From positions 15,860,501-15,924,500 of the forward strand of contig CM074858.1 of NCBI GenBank assembly GCA_037501455.1: DNA of 64,000 nucleotides. The letters are read 5' to 3'. The notes under the pieces are model-generated. The model did not search any database, was not told the DNA's origin, and saw only the letters and a list, made by a program, of their open reading frames with translations. Shown here piece by piece: positions 44,441-56,420 of this stretch (the stretch's first letter is position 1; each line of letters begins with the position of its first letter). The stretch comes from Lantana camara (taxonomy: Eukaryota; Streptophyta; Magnoliopsida; Lamiales; Verbenaceae). The position numbers were made by a program, and so were the translations under genes.

Positions 44441-47400
44441 ATGCCTCCAAGGAGACAAAATAACCGTGAACGAACCCCTGATTTGAATGAGCCGGCTGTA
44501 CCGAATGCACCTCCGCCACCACCTATGAATGCGGAGAATATTGTCCAAGCCCTACTCAATCAGCTCCAACAAAATCAAAGGGGTAATGTAAATCCGGGTG
44601 AAGGACAAGATATATCCGCCGTGTATAAGGACTTCCGGAACAACAACCCTCCAAAGTGGTATGGAGGTGATGATATTAAGGCTGAAGAGTGGTTGTCCGA
44701 GATTCGAGGAATATGGGAGATATGTCCGGGGAGTTCCCAAGACAAGGCTGTTTGCACGGGTCGTATTATTCAAGGGCCAGCGGCTATTTGGCTTAGAAGT
44801 GTGAGATCCAGGTTTGAGAGAACGGGTATGGAGTTCAATTGGGAGACTTTTGTACAGGAATTCCATGAGAAATATATTCCTCATAGTGCACAAGAGCGAC
44901 GCCTCCAAGAGTTTGCTAAATTGAGGCAAGGCAACCGGACGGTGGAGGATTATTTATTGGAGTTCGAGAGACTAGCACCTTATGCTACTCACATTACCGA
45001 CCACGATGATCATAAGGCCCGAAAGTTTCTTCATGGACTTCGTCGGGATATTCAAGAAGCTTTACAGGCCGCCAATGTGAGTACTTGGGCCAAAGTTACA
45101 AAGAGGGCAATTCAAGTTGAGGCCCAAATGGCTCGGTTGAAGCCTCCACCTTTCTCTTCTACTCGGGGATCAGAATCCGGATCTGGATCGGGTAAGAGGC
45201 CCGTTTCTTATGCTCCACGAGCTCCTATTCCACCGACTTTTCGTCCCCAGGGCTTAGGGAACAAAAAGCCCCGTATTACCGGACCCGTGGCACCTCCTGT
45301 TGTTCCAGCTCGATCGGCTCCAGCTCAGGGACCACCTGTTTGTGCTCATTACCAGGGAAGACATCCAGTGGAGAGGTGTTGGAAGCTTCTGGGTAAATGC
45401 TATGCGTGCGGGTCTTCTGATCACTTGATTGATGCTTGCCCGAACCGGAGGCCGGTTGTGCAGGCTCGTGTGTATGCTTTGGAGGGAGAGGAAGAAGCTG
45501 CTGATGTCGACCCGACTGCCGTGATAGAAGGTACAATAATCATTCATGGCATATCACTACATGCATTGTTTGACCTCGGGGCTACACATTCATTTATTTC
45601 CCGGGATATTGTTGCTTCTTTGCCATTGCTTGATGAATTATCTGCGTATGTGTATGTGGTGAACACTCCTTTGGGGGGATCTTTGGAAGCTGACAGGGTG
45701 TTTCGGGAGTGTCTGGTGTTGTTTGAGGGCCTAGTTTTTCCTGCAAATCTGATAGTTCTACCGTTGAAGAAGTATGAGGTTATCCTTGGCATGGATTTTC
45801 TCTTTAGGTACCGAGCTCAGTTGGATTGTCATGAGAAGAAAGTTTTGTTGGGGTCCGTGGTTTTTACGGGTGAGAGGTTGAAGTCCAGCCCGTTTGTGTC
45901 TTTTATGGAAGCAAGTAAGCTCCTCCGGGACAGCGCGATAGGTTTTGTGGCTTACCTTCTGAATAAATCGAAAGATCAGGCCAAACTTGAGGAGACGGAG
46001 GTCGTGAGTGAGTTTCCCGACGTATTCCCTGAGAGTTTGGGTTCGTTACCACCTGATAGGGACATCGAGTTTGTGGTCGACCTTTATCCTGGAGCTGAGC
46101 CTTTCTCTAAGACACCGTATCGGATGGCTCCGGCTGAGTTGAAGGAGTTGAAAACTCAGCTGGATGAGCTTTTGACTTGCGGTTACATCCGTCCGAGTAC
46201 ATCCCCGTGGGGTGCTCCCGTGTTGTTTGTGAAGAAGAAGGACGGGACTTTGAGGATGTGTATAGATTACCGCGAGTTGAACCGGATGACAGTGAAGAAT
46301 AAATATCCTTTACCTCATATCGTAGAGTTGTTTGATATCCTGTAAGGGTCGCAGGTGTACTCTAAGTTAGATTTGAGGCAGGGATATTACCAACTTCGTA
46401 TCCTGGAGGAAGATATCTCTAAGACTGCGTTCAACACCCGCTATAGACACTTCGAGTTTGTGGTGATTCCGTTTGGTTTGACTAACGCTCCGGCCGTGTT
46501 CATGGATATGATGCACCGAGTGTTTAGACAGTTTCTTGACAAATTTGTGGTGATTTTTATAGACGACATTTTGGTGTATTCTAAGTCTGCAGAAGAGCAC
46601 GCAGCTCACCTCAGGATTGTCTTGGAGACACTTAGAGAGCACAAGCTTTATGCCAAATTTAGCAAGTGCGAGTTCTGGCTCGATAGGGTGGCATTTCTGG
46701 GTCACATAATTTCAGGTGAGGGAATTGAAGTTGATCCCTCCAAGATTGAAACCGTGGCTCAGTGGGAACGACCGAAGAACGCCTCCGAGGTAAGAAGTTT
46801 TCTTGGATTAGCGGGTTACTATAGGAGATTTGTGAAGGATTTCTTCAAAATTGCGTGCCCGTTGACTCGGTTAACCAAGAAGGAGGTAAAATATGAGTGG
46901 GATGATGGGTGCGAGAGAAGTTTCCAAGCTTTGAAGGAAAGACTAACTTCGGCACCAGTTCTTACCCTACCCGAGGGATCCGAGGGCTATTTAGTTTTTG
47001 CAGATGCTTCTAAGGAAGGACTCGGATGTGTGTTGATGCAAAATGGCCGAGTGGTGGCCTATGCTTCTAGGAAGTTGAAGGAACACGAGAAGAACTACCC
47101 CACTCATGATCTTGAGCTTACAGCAGTTGTGTTTGCTTTGAGGAAATGGCGTCATTACCTCTATGGGATGACTTTTGAGATATTCACAGATCATAAGAGC
47201 CTCAAGTATCTTTTTACTCAGAAGAAGCTTAATAATAGACAGAGGCGTTGGATGGAATTCCTAGAGGATTATGACTGCACGATTCAGTATCATCCGGGCA
47301 AGGCTAATGTCGTGGCAGATGCTTTGAGCAGGAAAGCAAGTGTTTCAGGTTTGAGTGCAGAGTCTTCAGCACGGGGTTTGACAGTTGTGGTTTCAGTGGC

Positions 47401-48985
47401 TCGGTTAGCTAACATCACAGTTCAGCCGGATTTGAAACAGAGGTTATTGGATTCTCAGGCTTCGGATACAGAGATTCGGAGATTAGTGGTTCGGTCTAGG
47501 ATAGACCCCGAGATGAAGTTTGGGTTTGATGATTCCGGTTTGTTCAGGTTCAAGACCAGAGTTTGTGTCCCAGAAGACCTCAAGAGGTTAATACTTGAGG
47601 AAGGACACCGTTCTGGGTATTCCATTCACCCCGGTGGTACTAAGATGTACCGAGACTTGAAGGAATTCTTCTGGTGGAATGGCATGAAGAGGGATGTCGC
47701 GAACTTTGTGAAGCGATGTCTCACGTGTCAAGTGGTGAAGGCAGAACACCAAAAACCGGGAGGAACCCTCCAACCACTTCCGATTCCTGAATGGAAGTGG
47801 GAGCAAGTGACTATGGACTTCGTGTCCGGCTTGCTGAGATCGAGAGGAGGTTATGATGGAATTTGGGTGATAGTCGACCGATTGACCAAGTCTGCTCATT
47901 TTCTCAAGGTAAAGATGTCCTACAAGACCCCGAAGTTGGCAGAGTTGTATTGTGATGAGATTGTGAGACTTTATGGAGCGCCTACTAGTATTGTTTCTGA
48001 TCGTGATCCGAGGTTCACAGCTAAGTTTTGGCAGGATCTTCAGAGTAGATTGGGTACGAGGCTTAATTTCAGGACCGCTTTTCATCCCCAGACGGATGGA
48101 CAGTCAGAGAGATTGATTAAGTATTTGGAGGATTTGTTACGAGCGTGTGCTTTGGATTTCAAGGAAAAGTGGGACAAACATTTAGCTCTGGTTGAGTTCG
48201 CCTATAACAACAGTTATCAGACCTCTATTGGTATGGCTCCCTACGAGGCACTCTATGGAAGGAAGTGTAGATCGCCTCTCTTTTGGGACATGGAGGATTG
48301 GCGGTGGACAGAGGAGAATAAGCTCGAAAGAGCAACACCTCGAGAGAGACTGGATAAGACCATTGCCAAGTTCAAGTTGATTCAGCAGAGAATGAAGGCA
48401 GCTCAGGACGGTCAGAAGAGCTATGCAGATAAGAGAAGAAGACCCCTCGAGTTTGAAGTAGGAGATAAGGTTTTCTTGAAAGCATCTCCGAGAAAGGGCT
48501 TCTCTCGAATAGGTCGAGGTGGGAAGCTTAAATCGAGATACCTTGGACCTTTTGAGATCCTTGAGAGAATTGGGGAAGTGGCGTATAGGTTGGACCTACC
48601 GCCTAGATTGACCGAGATACATAATGTGTTTCATGTTTCGCAGCTCAGGAAATATTATCCCGAAGAATCAACTATTCTCCCTGTTGAAGAGGTACAGCTT
48701 GAGTCGGATTTGACTATAGTAAGGCACCCGGTTGAGATTCAAGACCGGAAGATGCAAGTGTTGAGGAACAAACAGATTCCCTTGGTCCGAGTTCTGTGGA
48801 GAGATCAGAAATCCGAAAAGTCTACTTGGGAGACCGAGGAGAAGATGAGACAGTTGTACCCGGAGTTGTTCTCAGGTCGGACAGTGAACCTGGGGACCAG
48901 GTTCTCCGAAGGGGGGGAGGTTGTAACACCCCGACTCACAGTCGGTACAGGTAAATTATGTGATTTAAAATTTTATGCATTTTAA
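44441..48985 (+). pseudogene. gag-pol polyprotein of element B with one in-frame stop
   Basis: The frame from ATG 44441 (MPPRRQN) to TGA 48983-48985 spans 1514 codons, broken only by TAA at 46343-46345 (codon 635), early in reverse transcriptase. Capsid region about residues 55-230; zinc knuckle [14 protein letters not shown] from residue 320 (CCHC); protease '[11 protein letters not shown]' with Asp378 but Leu in place of the usual Ser/Thr of D-S/T-G; reverse transcriptase with FIDDILVY (Asp708, Asp709); RNase H Asp855; integrase zinc region followed by the triad Asp1126, Asp1187, Glu1223 (35 residues between the last two); and a C-terminal chromodomain-like '[19 protein letters not shown]'. 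The domain order protease-RT-RH-integrase with chromodomain is Ty3/Gypsy chromovirus, Tekay/Del type. The last 64 bases run into the 3' LTR. The stop and the protease change make autonomous activity unlikely. Confidence 0.93.
48908..48920 (+). other. Polypurine tract, element B
   Basis: GAAGGGGGGGAGG stands just before the 3' LTR start at 48922. Confidence 0.88.
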
Positions 48986-51580
48986 ATTAGTTGTATATGA
49001 ATTTTATGAATTATTTGAACTTATATGAATTTACTGGAATTAATTTCGTATGTGATTTACTTGAATTAATTGAGTTGGCCTTGTTTGAACCCGTATTTGT
49101 GGAACCGAACCAACTTGAACCAGAAACCCTAAACCGAACCCGTGAACCGAACCGGTCCAGCCCTTAAAGGCTGAACCATTTCTCTCCTCCCTCATTTCAC
49201 GTAACAACAGCAGCTCTTGTCCAACAAGCCAAGAAGAAAACCCCAAGTTGATCTCCATCCTTCTCAAGCTAAGATCTCCCTCGTTTCTTCGTCTTTTCTC
49301 GAACTTAAGTATGTTTCGGTTTTTCCTCGTCGTGCTCGTCATTTCTATGGTTTAAATTCTGAGTTTAGAGTGAGTTTTATATGCCTTGACTTCCCTACGT
49401 GAATAGTAAGGGTTTGGTGTTTTTGTTGAAATACTTGTTCTATGCTTGATGTTATTGAATTCTAGCTTCTTATATGAGTTGTTTATGTTGTATGTGTTAC
49501 ATTTATTGCATATCTTCCCTTGGTAGTTGAGCATTTATTGATGATCAAGATTTTAGCTTGATTCTTGTATCCTTGGAGCATGCTTTTAAATTCCGTTTTT
49601 CTTGAGCTATTTAAGTGCTTTTATGTCAAGCATGATTTATATGAATTAATTGTGCATTTTGAGAGGTTGTGGCAACTTTGAGGCTTGGGATTTTGGCCAT
49701 TTTGGCAAAAATTGAAGCTTCCCCTGCTTCTATAATGTCTGTTTCTGCTCCAGCTTTTTGAACCAGGCCGGAACGGCCGTTCCCGCCCCAGTTATAAACT
49801 GGGAATGGCACTTCTGGGCCATTTTACTGTTCATTACCGAGATTGGGAAGGGCCGTTCCCATGGCCAAACCATTTTTTTTAGTTCAACATTACAGACGCG
49901 CGGGGAGAGTTCGGGATTTTTTTGGGAACGACCCTTCCCATCCCCAGTACAAACTGGGAACAACCGTTCCCATCTTCCAGAAACTTTGAGCGAGAGTGGG
50001 AACGGCTGTTCCCTGCAGTGAAAGGGCCGTTCCCACCCTTTCCCGAAGCCTGGGAGCTGCCACTGCTTCTTTTTGCTTAAGTTATGCCTTTTTATGACTT
50101 TAATTATTGTTCTTTCGCATGTTAATCGTTATAACTTGATTTTGTTGCTTAATAAATTGTAAATAATTATGTTGTGCTATAATTTGTGAATTATATGACC
50201 TAATTGTAATATTTTATATGTGATCATGAATCATGCATTTTGCCGGGCGTCCTCTTTGGTTCATATAGAGTCTAAGTCTTAGGCGTTCGTGTTTTCTTTT
50301 CAGAGTAGGTTCCAGTTGACGAGCCTGAGGCGTAGGTTGTTCACGTCTGCTCGTATTTTGTCACGCACAAGGTGAGGTTTAGGACTTTTATTAGTTAAGT
50401 GACCTAAAGCCTTATGTGATGTTTTCAAGCCGTACATGTGACTATATATTATATATATAGATATGTATGTGTTGATTAGAAAATAGTTATGACCTTGTGA
50501 ACAACTTTGTTTTGGGAAAGATACTAAGTAAGCAAATATAAGCTAAGTTTTGGAAAAGTCTTTATCTTTCTGTTAGCGAGATGACCATAAAAGATTTGGC
50601 ATATGATATGATTTGCGTTTGTGGATCCAAGGAGCTACGGGTAAGGAGCCCTCGGGACGGTTTGGGCCGTCGAGGTTAAGCCTGTGCGTAGTCTCCATCC
50701 GATATATCACACGCGACCCCCGGAGGTTAGGGAAGGTGTGGTATTTCGATGCCTTCGGCGTAAAAATCAGGGAGGGCACGATGTGGGTTCGCTACCCCTC
50801 GTGAGTCTGTATATGTATGGATGGTTAGGGCCGCCGGTGGCTCTTCCATCATTGGTATAGAGGTTGATATGTATGATTTCCGTTTTGTTTGTTCCGAGGA
50901 GTAAAGGTTGGAAGCTCGTTCTCGCCGAGCATTGTGATATGTTATGTTTGGGAAGTATGAATCGGGATAGTGTTGTGAAAGATCTTCTAGAGTATATGTA
51001 ATTTGTTTTGAAAGTTTTAGTTTGCAAAACCTATTCCGGTTCATAATTCCACCGTTGGCTATGTGCTTTGCTTTATATATAGGGTGTGGGTGTGCGTTAG
51101 CCCCCTCACTCAGTCAGTTGACTGACTCCTCGTTTACTCTTTTAGTTGCAGGTTTTGGAGCGTGAGCTAGGCGGAGAAATGTGTCTTCTTTATGCACTTG
51201 TCGGTCTAGGTCTCGTTAGGTGCATTTACATACTTGCACTTTATTATTTTGTACCGGTATAGCTATGGCTTGTAGATACTTATTGACATTTTGCTCGAGC
51301 CGTGATGGCTTTTGTACAGGAATATGTGTTGGTACCTATATGTAAATATTATATGGATAAGTATGTGTTGGTACCTATACATAACTATGCGATGGTATTC
51401 TACTTGTTGTTTATTTTATTACTTCCGCGCACTCTGATTCGGGTTGTTTAGCTCCGCCTAGCTTAGAGTGTGTGTTTGGTCTCCCGTTCGCTATGATTCG
51501 GATTCGGGTACGGACATTCCATTTCGTATTCGGGTTTGGATTATGGTGCGGGGGATGTGGCCCTACGTGTGGGTGCTACA
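48922..51580 (+). repeat. 3' LTR of element B
   Basis: 2659 bp, uninterrupted, TGTAACACCCC to GGGTGCTACA. It shows the empty target site of solo LTR C near 49447 and a palindrome array at 49769-50034 that is one dyad shorter than in the 5' LTR. Confidence 0.95.
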
Positions 51581-51997
51581 TCTCCGCCCCGCCGAAACCT
51601 CCGTCTCCATCGTCGGCGCCTCCAAACAAGTTAGGGTTTTTACCTTCCTACTCCCTTTTATCAATTTCTTGGAACTTCTGTGAGGGTAAAGGCCGGTAAC
51701 ATCTCAGCTGAGCTGCCATTTTGGAGGAAAGAGAGCTGAAATTTCCAACTGGTATGGCTGTCTGACTTTTTGCTTTTCATTCAGCAAAGCAACCAAAAGA
51801 TTGTATGCTTGTTTGTCATTTCGTATGATTCTGCTTTTGATTGGTTTCCTAGTTATGGTTCTTCCAAGTGAGCGCTTTTATTGCCAAAAATATCATTTTT
51901 TGTCCTGAAAGATAGGATCTTTTTTGGTCGATTTTGCAATATTGGTTGGATTTATGTCTGTTTGTACTCCCGTGTGTCTCTGCAAAGGCTTCTTTTC

Positions 51998-52025
51998 TGT
52001 AGTTCGTGTGTGTGTGTGTGTGTGT
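51998..52025. repeat. TG microsatellite
   Basis: A (GT)n run of about 11 units in the CACTA leader region. Confidence 0.85.
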
Positions 52026-52599
52026 TTCTGCAGTACTTGTTTATATTGTTTAGAGTGTGTGTGTATTGTGTGTTTGAGTAGATTTGGAAGGGTCCTTTTT
52101 TCTTTTTTGTCGTAAACCTTAGAAGTTTGACCTCTTTAGATTTAAGTTGAGATGTTACTTACTGTGAATGTGGATATAATTTCCCAGAATAGATGATGGA
52201 GTGCTTGAATTGGAAATTGTTAAATCTTGAGCTTCAAATGACTTGGTATGCATTCCCGTATGTGATGTGTTATTATGGCTCTTAAACTTATTTTCTATGT
52301 TCTTTAGCTGGTAGGATTTGGTATGTTCTTTGCTGTGTATCAGTTTTTAACTGTTATTTTGTTATCATTATTAACTGCTTTAAGCTATAATTGGGCAGCT
52401 CTCATGATGGTTGATTGTTTTTACCTCAGCCTACAAAGTGGTATTTTAAAGTCTGTACATTATAATGAAGAGCGGTAACCTGTTTTGAAGGTAAGATGTT
52501 TCATGCATTTTTTTTTTTTAGAATCACCAAATTTGCAGCAGTTACGTGATTAATTGACTTTCGCAGTAGCTGAGAACCTTAGCTTATTACCTCTGGGTT

Positions 52600-52787
52600 C
52601 GACCTTCGCAGCAGCTGAGAAGAGCGCAAGAGGTAAGAACTCGTGTAATTGTACTAATTCCTTTAATTTGGTCCTTCCTTTATTGAATTTGAACTTTAGA
52701 GAAGTGCCTTCAGGAGAAGGCAGCTTTGGCGATTGCATCGGATCCTTATCGATACGTTGAAAAGGGAAACCGATTCCGGATCCTCAG
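52600..52787 (+). other. Candidate captured exons in the CACTA leader
   Basis: An exon-like segment ending GCGCAAGAG/GTAAG (52632) and a second one from AG/AGAAGTGCC (52688) to CTCAG/GTTGC (52784) join in one open frame. That frame reads 'AAEKSAREKCLQEKAALAI' and continues 'ASDPYRYVEKGNRFRIL'. The wording looks protein-like, but I do not recognise a family and the outer ends are not fixed. It could be a captured host fragment or chance. Confidence 0.25.
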
Positions 52788-54515
52788 GTTGCTATTTTTC
52801 TTTTTAAATTCATGTTTGGTGGCAAACTTTTGATTTTGAAGAATTCGGAATTTATGGGTTTTCTTTTTCCCTTTTGTTTTAACGCAGGAGACAGGATTGT
52901 TGTATGGGAACAAGAATAGAGTTAAAGATTCTGAGTAAATTATTGAGGAACTCGAAGTGCTGAAGCTATAAATAAGTTTTGTTGGGTTGAAAAACCAGCT
53001 AATATTTTGCTATTCTGAAAATTTTAGAGCTTCATATCTGTACATGTATGTATATATCTGTTTCATTTGAAGAAAGATAGTTGTTTTTTGTCATAAGTTC
53101 AAATAAATGATGAAAGGAGTATTTGAGTTGTATTGTATTCCTTTTTCTGGCTCTGTTGCTCTTTATCAGTAGAATCATAGTGAACATGAAGATTATTGAT
53201 GAATCATACTCTTGTTGTTTTAAATATTATTGCGGTTGTGAGTGTTAGTTGATGATAAGAGGCAAGAGCCAAAAATTGGTGTTTCCGTCCCTGTTATTAC
53301 GTGCCTCTGTGTGTAATCTTGTGTGCGTGCATGCATGATTTTGTATGAAACGAATATTCAGACAACTACTCTATAGGATGGACTGCTTATGGACTTACTA
53401 GTAAAGTCATGCATGATTTGGTCATCTGAACCCAAATGCTTGTATTTTGGGACAATATAATGAATACAGCTCAAAGGAGTTCCTCTTCCTTTGTTTTTCT
53501 TAATAATTTTCATTTTATGCTAATCGTACGAATGCTTTGCTGTTAGTCCTGTATCTTTCGCTGTACAGATTTATTGGAAAAATATTTTAATTTTGTGCGG
53601 TGGTTGAATGTAGTTGTAAATGTCAACTGCATACTATTTGCTCCATAATGTTCTATAAGTGTTACAAACTTTGGTTATTGCTTGCTGAATATCTTTTTTA
53701 TCTTTTCCTTTTTCTTTAATCTAGAATGTTCACATTCGTTTCGAGAAATGAGTCACAAGTTGGAGTTTGATTATGAGCGTATACTGCTGCTCAAGTTGGA
53801 GCCCCTGTAATTTCTGTGAAAGCCTCACAAGATACAAGAACCGGACTCGTAAGTTCTGTCCTTTTTAATAAATGTTTGGTTTTTTTGAATTGTGCAAAAG
53901 TAAGATATTCGTTTCCTAGTGTAGATGGTAAATCTTGTAAATGATTAGATGACAATCATTAAATTAAATTATGAAGATCAGGTATTAATATATAGGTGCT
54001 AAGTTATAAATTATGTAGATGACTCTGATTTGAATGTTTTATGTCTCCATTAAATACATATCACATTCCATCTTGAAGGTGCAACTGTGTTCATCTGTGG
54101 TCATGCCAGAATGCATTAGTCATTCATTTCACTTCTTGGTATATAGGCCATCTTTATGAATTCTTGTAAATGAGCCATCTTTATGAATTTGCTGAATTGA
54201 TAAAAACTAAACAATATGTTGTTGTTTTGTTGTTGATATCTGACTGACAAGGTGAACTTTGGATTGTCGGTAAAAATCTGAACATGATGTTTTGGATTTT
54301 TGTTACAAATCAGAACATGTTGTTTCTTTCATAAAAAAAAGGGGATGTTTCTTTAAGGGGAGGTTTCTGTAATTTGTAAAATTCCTAAGGGGAGGTTGCT
54401 GTAATTTGGCAGCATCTTAAGTGAAGCTTGCTGTAAGCAAATTCAAAGCCACATAATGCAACAACAATGACAACATGAGTTTTGTGTATTATTTTGCATG
54501 TAATAATTTATGAAG

Positions 54516-54830
54516 ACTGTTTCAGTGGCTGAAACTTTGTTGAGACTCTTACATACTTGCCTGTTGTGTTTATTATAAGTCTTGTAGCACAAATTTTGAG
54601 CTTATTGCATGTTCTGCTAGAATTTTGGACTGTTTCAATGGCTGAAACTTTGTTGAGACTCTTATATATTGCCTGTTGTCTGTATTATAAGTCTAGTTGC
54701 ACAAATATTGGGCTTATTGAATGTTCTGTTGATTAATCATACAAAAAAAAGCAACACTTGAATGGTTGACAATTGATGTTTCAGCTTATTGCATGTTCTG
54801 TTAGAATTTTGGACTGTAATATGAAATATG
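54516..54830. repeat. Tandem duplication of about 114 bp in CACTA region
   Basis: 'GACTGTTTCAGTGGCTGAAA' and the following ~95 bp (54516-54629) recur at 54628-54742 with a few changes, and a third partial copy begins near 54783. Diverged echoes (TACTTGCCTGTTATGTTTATTA) occur at 55040 and 55920. Confidence 0.85.
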
Positions 54831-55999
54831 CACTTGGTCATGTCTTGGTTATTCAGTATTATTAATTTGGTTCTAGAAAGCCCCTTTGTCGTAAAGAGTG
54901 GTCCTCCATCCTCCTCCATTTAAATGGTACATGGTGAGAACTGAAAAACCATTTCAACCTCCAAACAATTGTTAGCATTTGAACTGTTATGAACAAAAGC
55001 TGTTTTCTTAAAGATCCTAGCTTTATGAATTGTTAGCATACTTTCCTGTTATGTTTATTATAAGTGTTGTTGCACATGCATTGAGTTTTTCAAGAAATAT
55101 AGTTCCCCTTTGCATCAACATTAAAGTTATAAGCAAATAAAAACCTTTCATCCAATGATCAGAAACCTGCTCCAGGGGGTGTAAGTGTAATAAACAAGAT
55201 GTAAGAGAGGTTTCTGTAATAAGCCTGTAAACCTTCTTTCATCCTCAAAAACATAATAGCCCAGATTTGTCTGTAACATGTCTGTAAACCGTGCAACCCA
55301 AACGAATATAGTTGTCAATTTTATGTAGACAAGTGCATGCTACATGTGTGAAATAACTATGCCAATTAGGACAATTGCTCACTAGTTGCTCTGTAAGTGT
55401 TACACACTTTGGTTATTGATTGCTGGAAATTAGGGCTGAAAATTGATTTTGTTCCTTTTTTTAGGAAATATTCTAGAATATCGACATGTTTCGAGAAATG
55501 ATTCACAAGTTATTAACCTTTTTACTTTCTTGCAAGAAACAATGATTTAATTTTGGTGCCCTTTATGTTAAAAATGCATTTCTCCGATGAATCAAGTTGT
55601 TTTTTTTTCTTTTTCCTTTTCTGCTGAAATGTAGTTGAGGAGTTGTAGCAAAGCAAAAGATGACAATCAGTGACTTAAATTAGGAAGTTCAGAATTATTG
55701 TGCTGCGAAAAATAAATGCACTAAAATATGCTTAATGTTGGATTAAAATAAATGCAGTAGAATATGCTTAATGCAATAAATTAAAATATGTTTTGCAGGA
55801 TCTAATTTCCAAGCTAATGTTGGATTGAACTTTGTTAGCTGTTTGATTTGGAGCTGCATCAGACTAAGGTCAGTAAACGTATGCTGCAATTTAACGAAAT
55901 ACTCTGATATTTGCATACTTGCCTATTATGTTTATTAACAAAAAGAGAAGTTGGTTTTATTTGCATACTTGTCTGTTGGATTGTATAAAAGCTAATATG

Positions 56000-56420
56000 A
56001 ATTTATAGTTTTATAAATCTGACAGTTTTATTCTATAAATTAGCCAGTTAAGCCACTTAAGCCAATTAGCTTTATAGATTCATAGAATAAAAGCTAATTT
56101 ATAGAAATCTGACAGTTTTATTCTATAAATCAGATTAAAAACAGTGTTGCCACCAATTACAGTTTTATAAGAATTTCCAATCGTATAAAAGCTAATTTAT
56201 AGAATAAAAACAAATTTACCACCACTCAACTCATAAAGATTCTTGATTAGTTCATTTCCAAGGTACAACAGTTACATAACATTATTATAAAACTATCAGT
56301 TACATAACATTATTGTAAAACTATCAGATTTCTGAATTCATAGTTTTATAAATCTGACAGTTTTATTCTATAAATCTGATAGTTTTATCTGATTTATAAA
56401 TTAGCATTTATACAATTGGA
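56000..56420. repeat. TCTGACAGTTTTATTCTATAAAT repeats
   Basis: The motif CTGACAGTTTTATTCTATAA occurs near 56020, 56108 and 56355 together with shorter direct and inverted copies (TTATAGAATAAAA). It is a degenerate local array upstream of TNP2. Confidence 0.8.

Larger units (their letters stand above)
38844..51580 (+). mobile_element. Ty3/Gypsy chromovirus element B (complete, one stop in gag-pol)
   Basis: The LTRs start TGTAACACCCCGACTC and end GGGTGCTACA; the 5-bp target duplication TCTCC is perfect (38839-38843, 51581-51585). The 5' LTR is 38844-44209 including the 2671-bp solo LTR C and its duplication (2690 bp without them); the 3' LTR 48922-51580 is 2659 bp. The net difference is accounted for by one 31-bp indel inside the palindrome array. 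Primer site, gag-pol and polypurine tract are in the right order. The near identity of the LTRs and one dominant lesion in gag-pol suggest a fairly young insertion. It lies in the leader region of the CACTA element. Confidence 0.95.
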
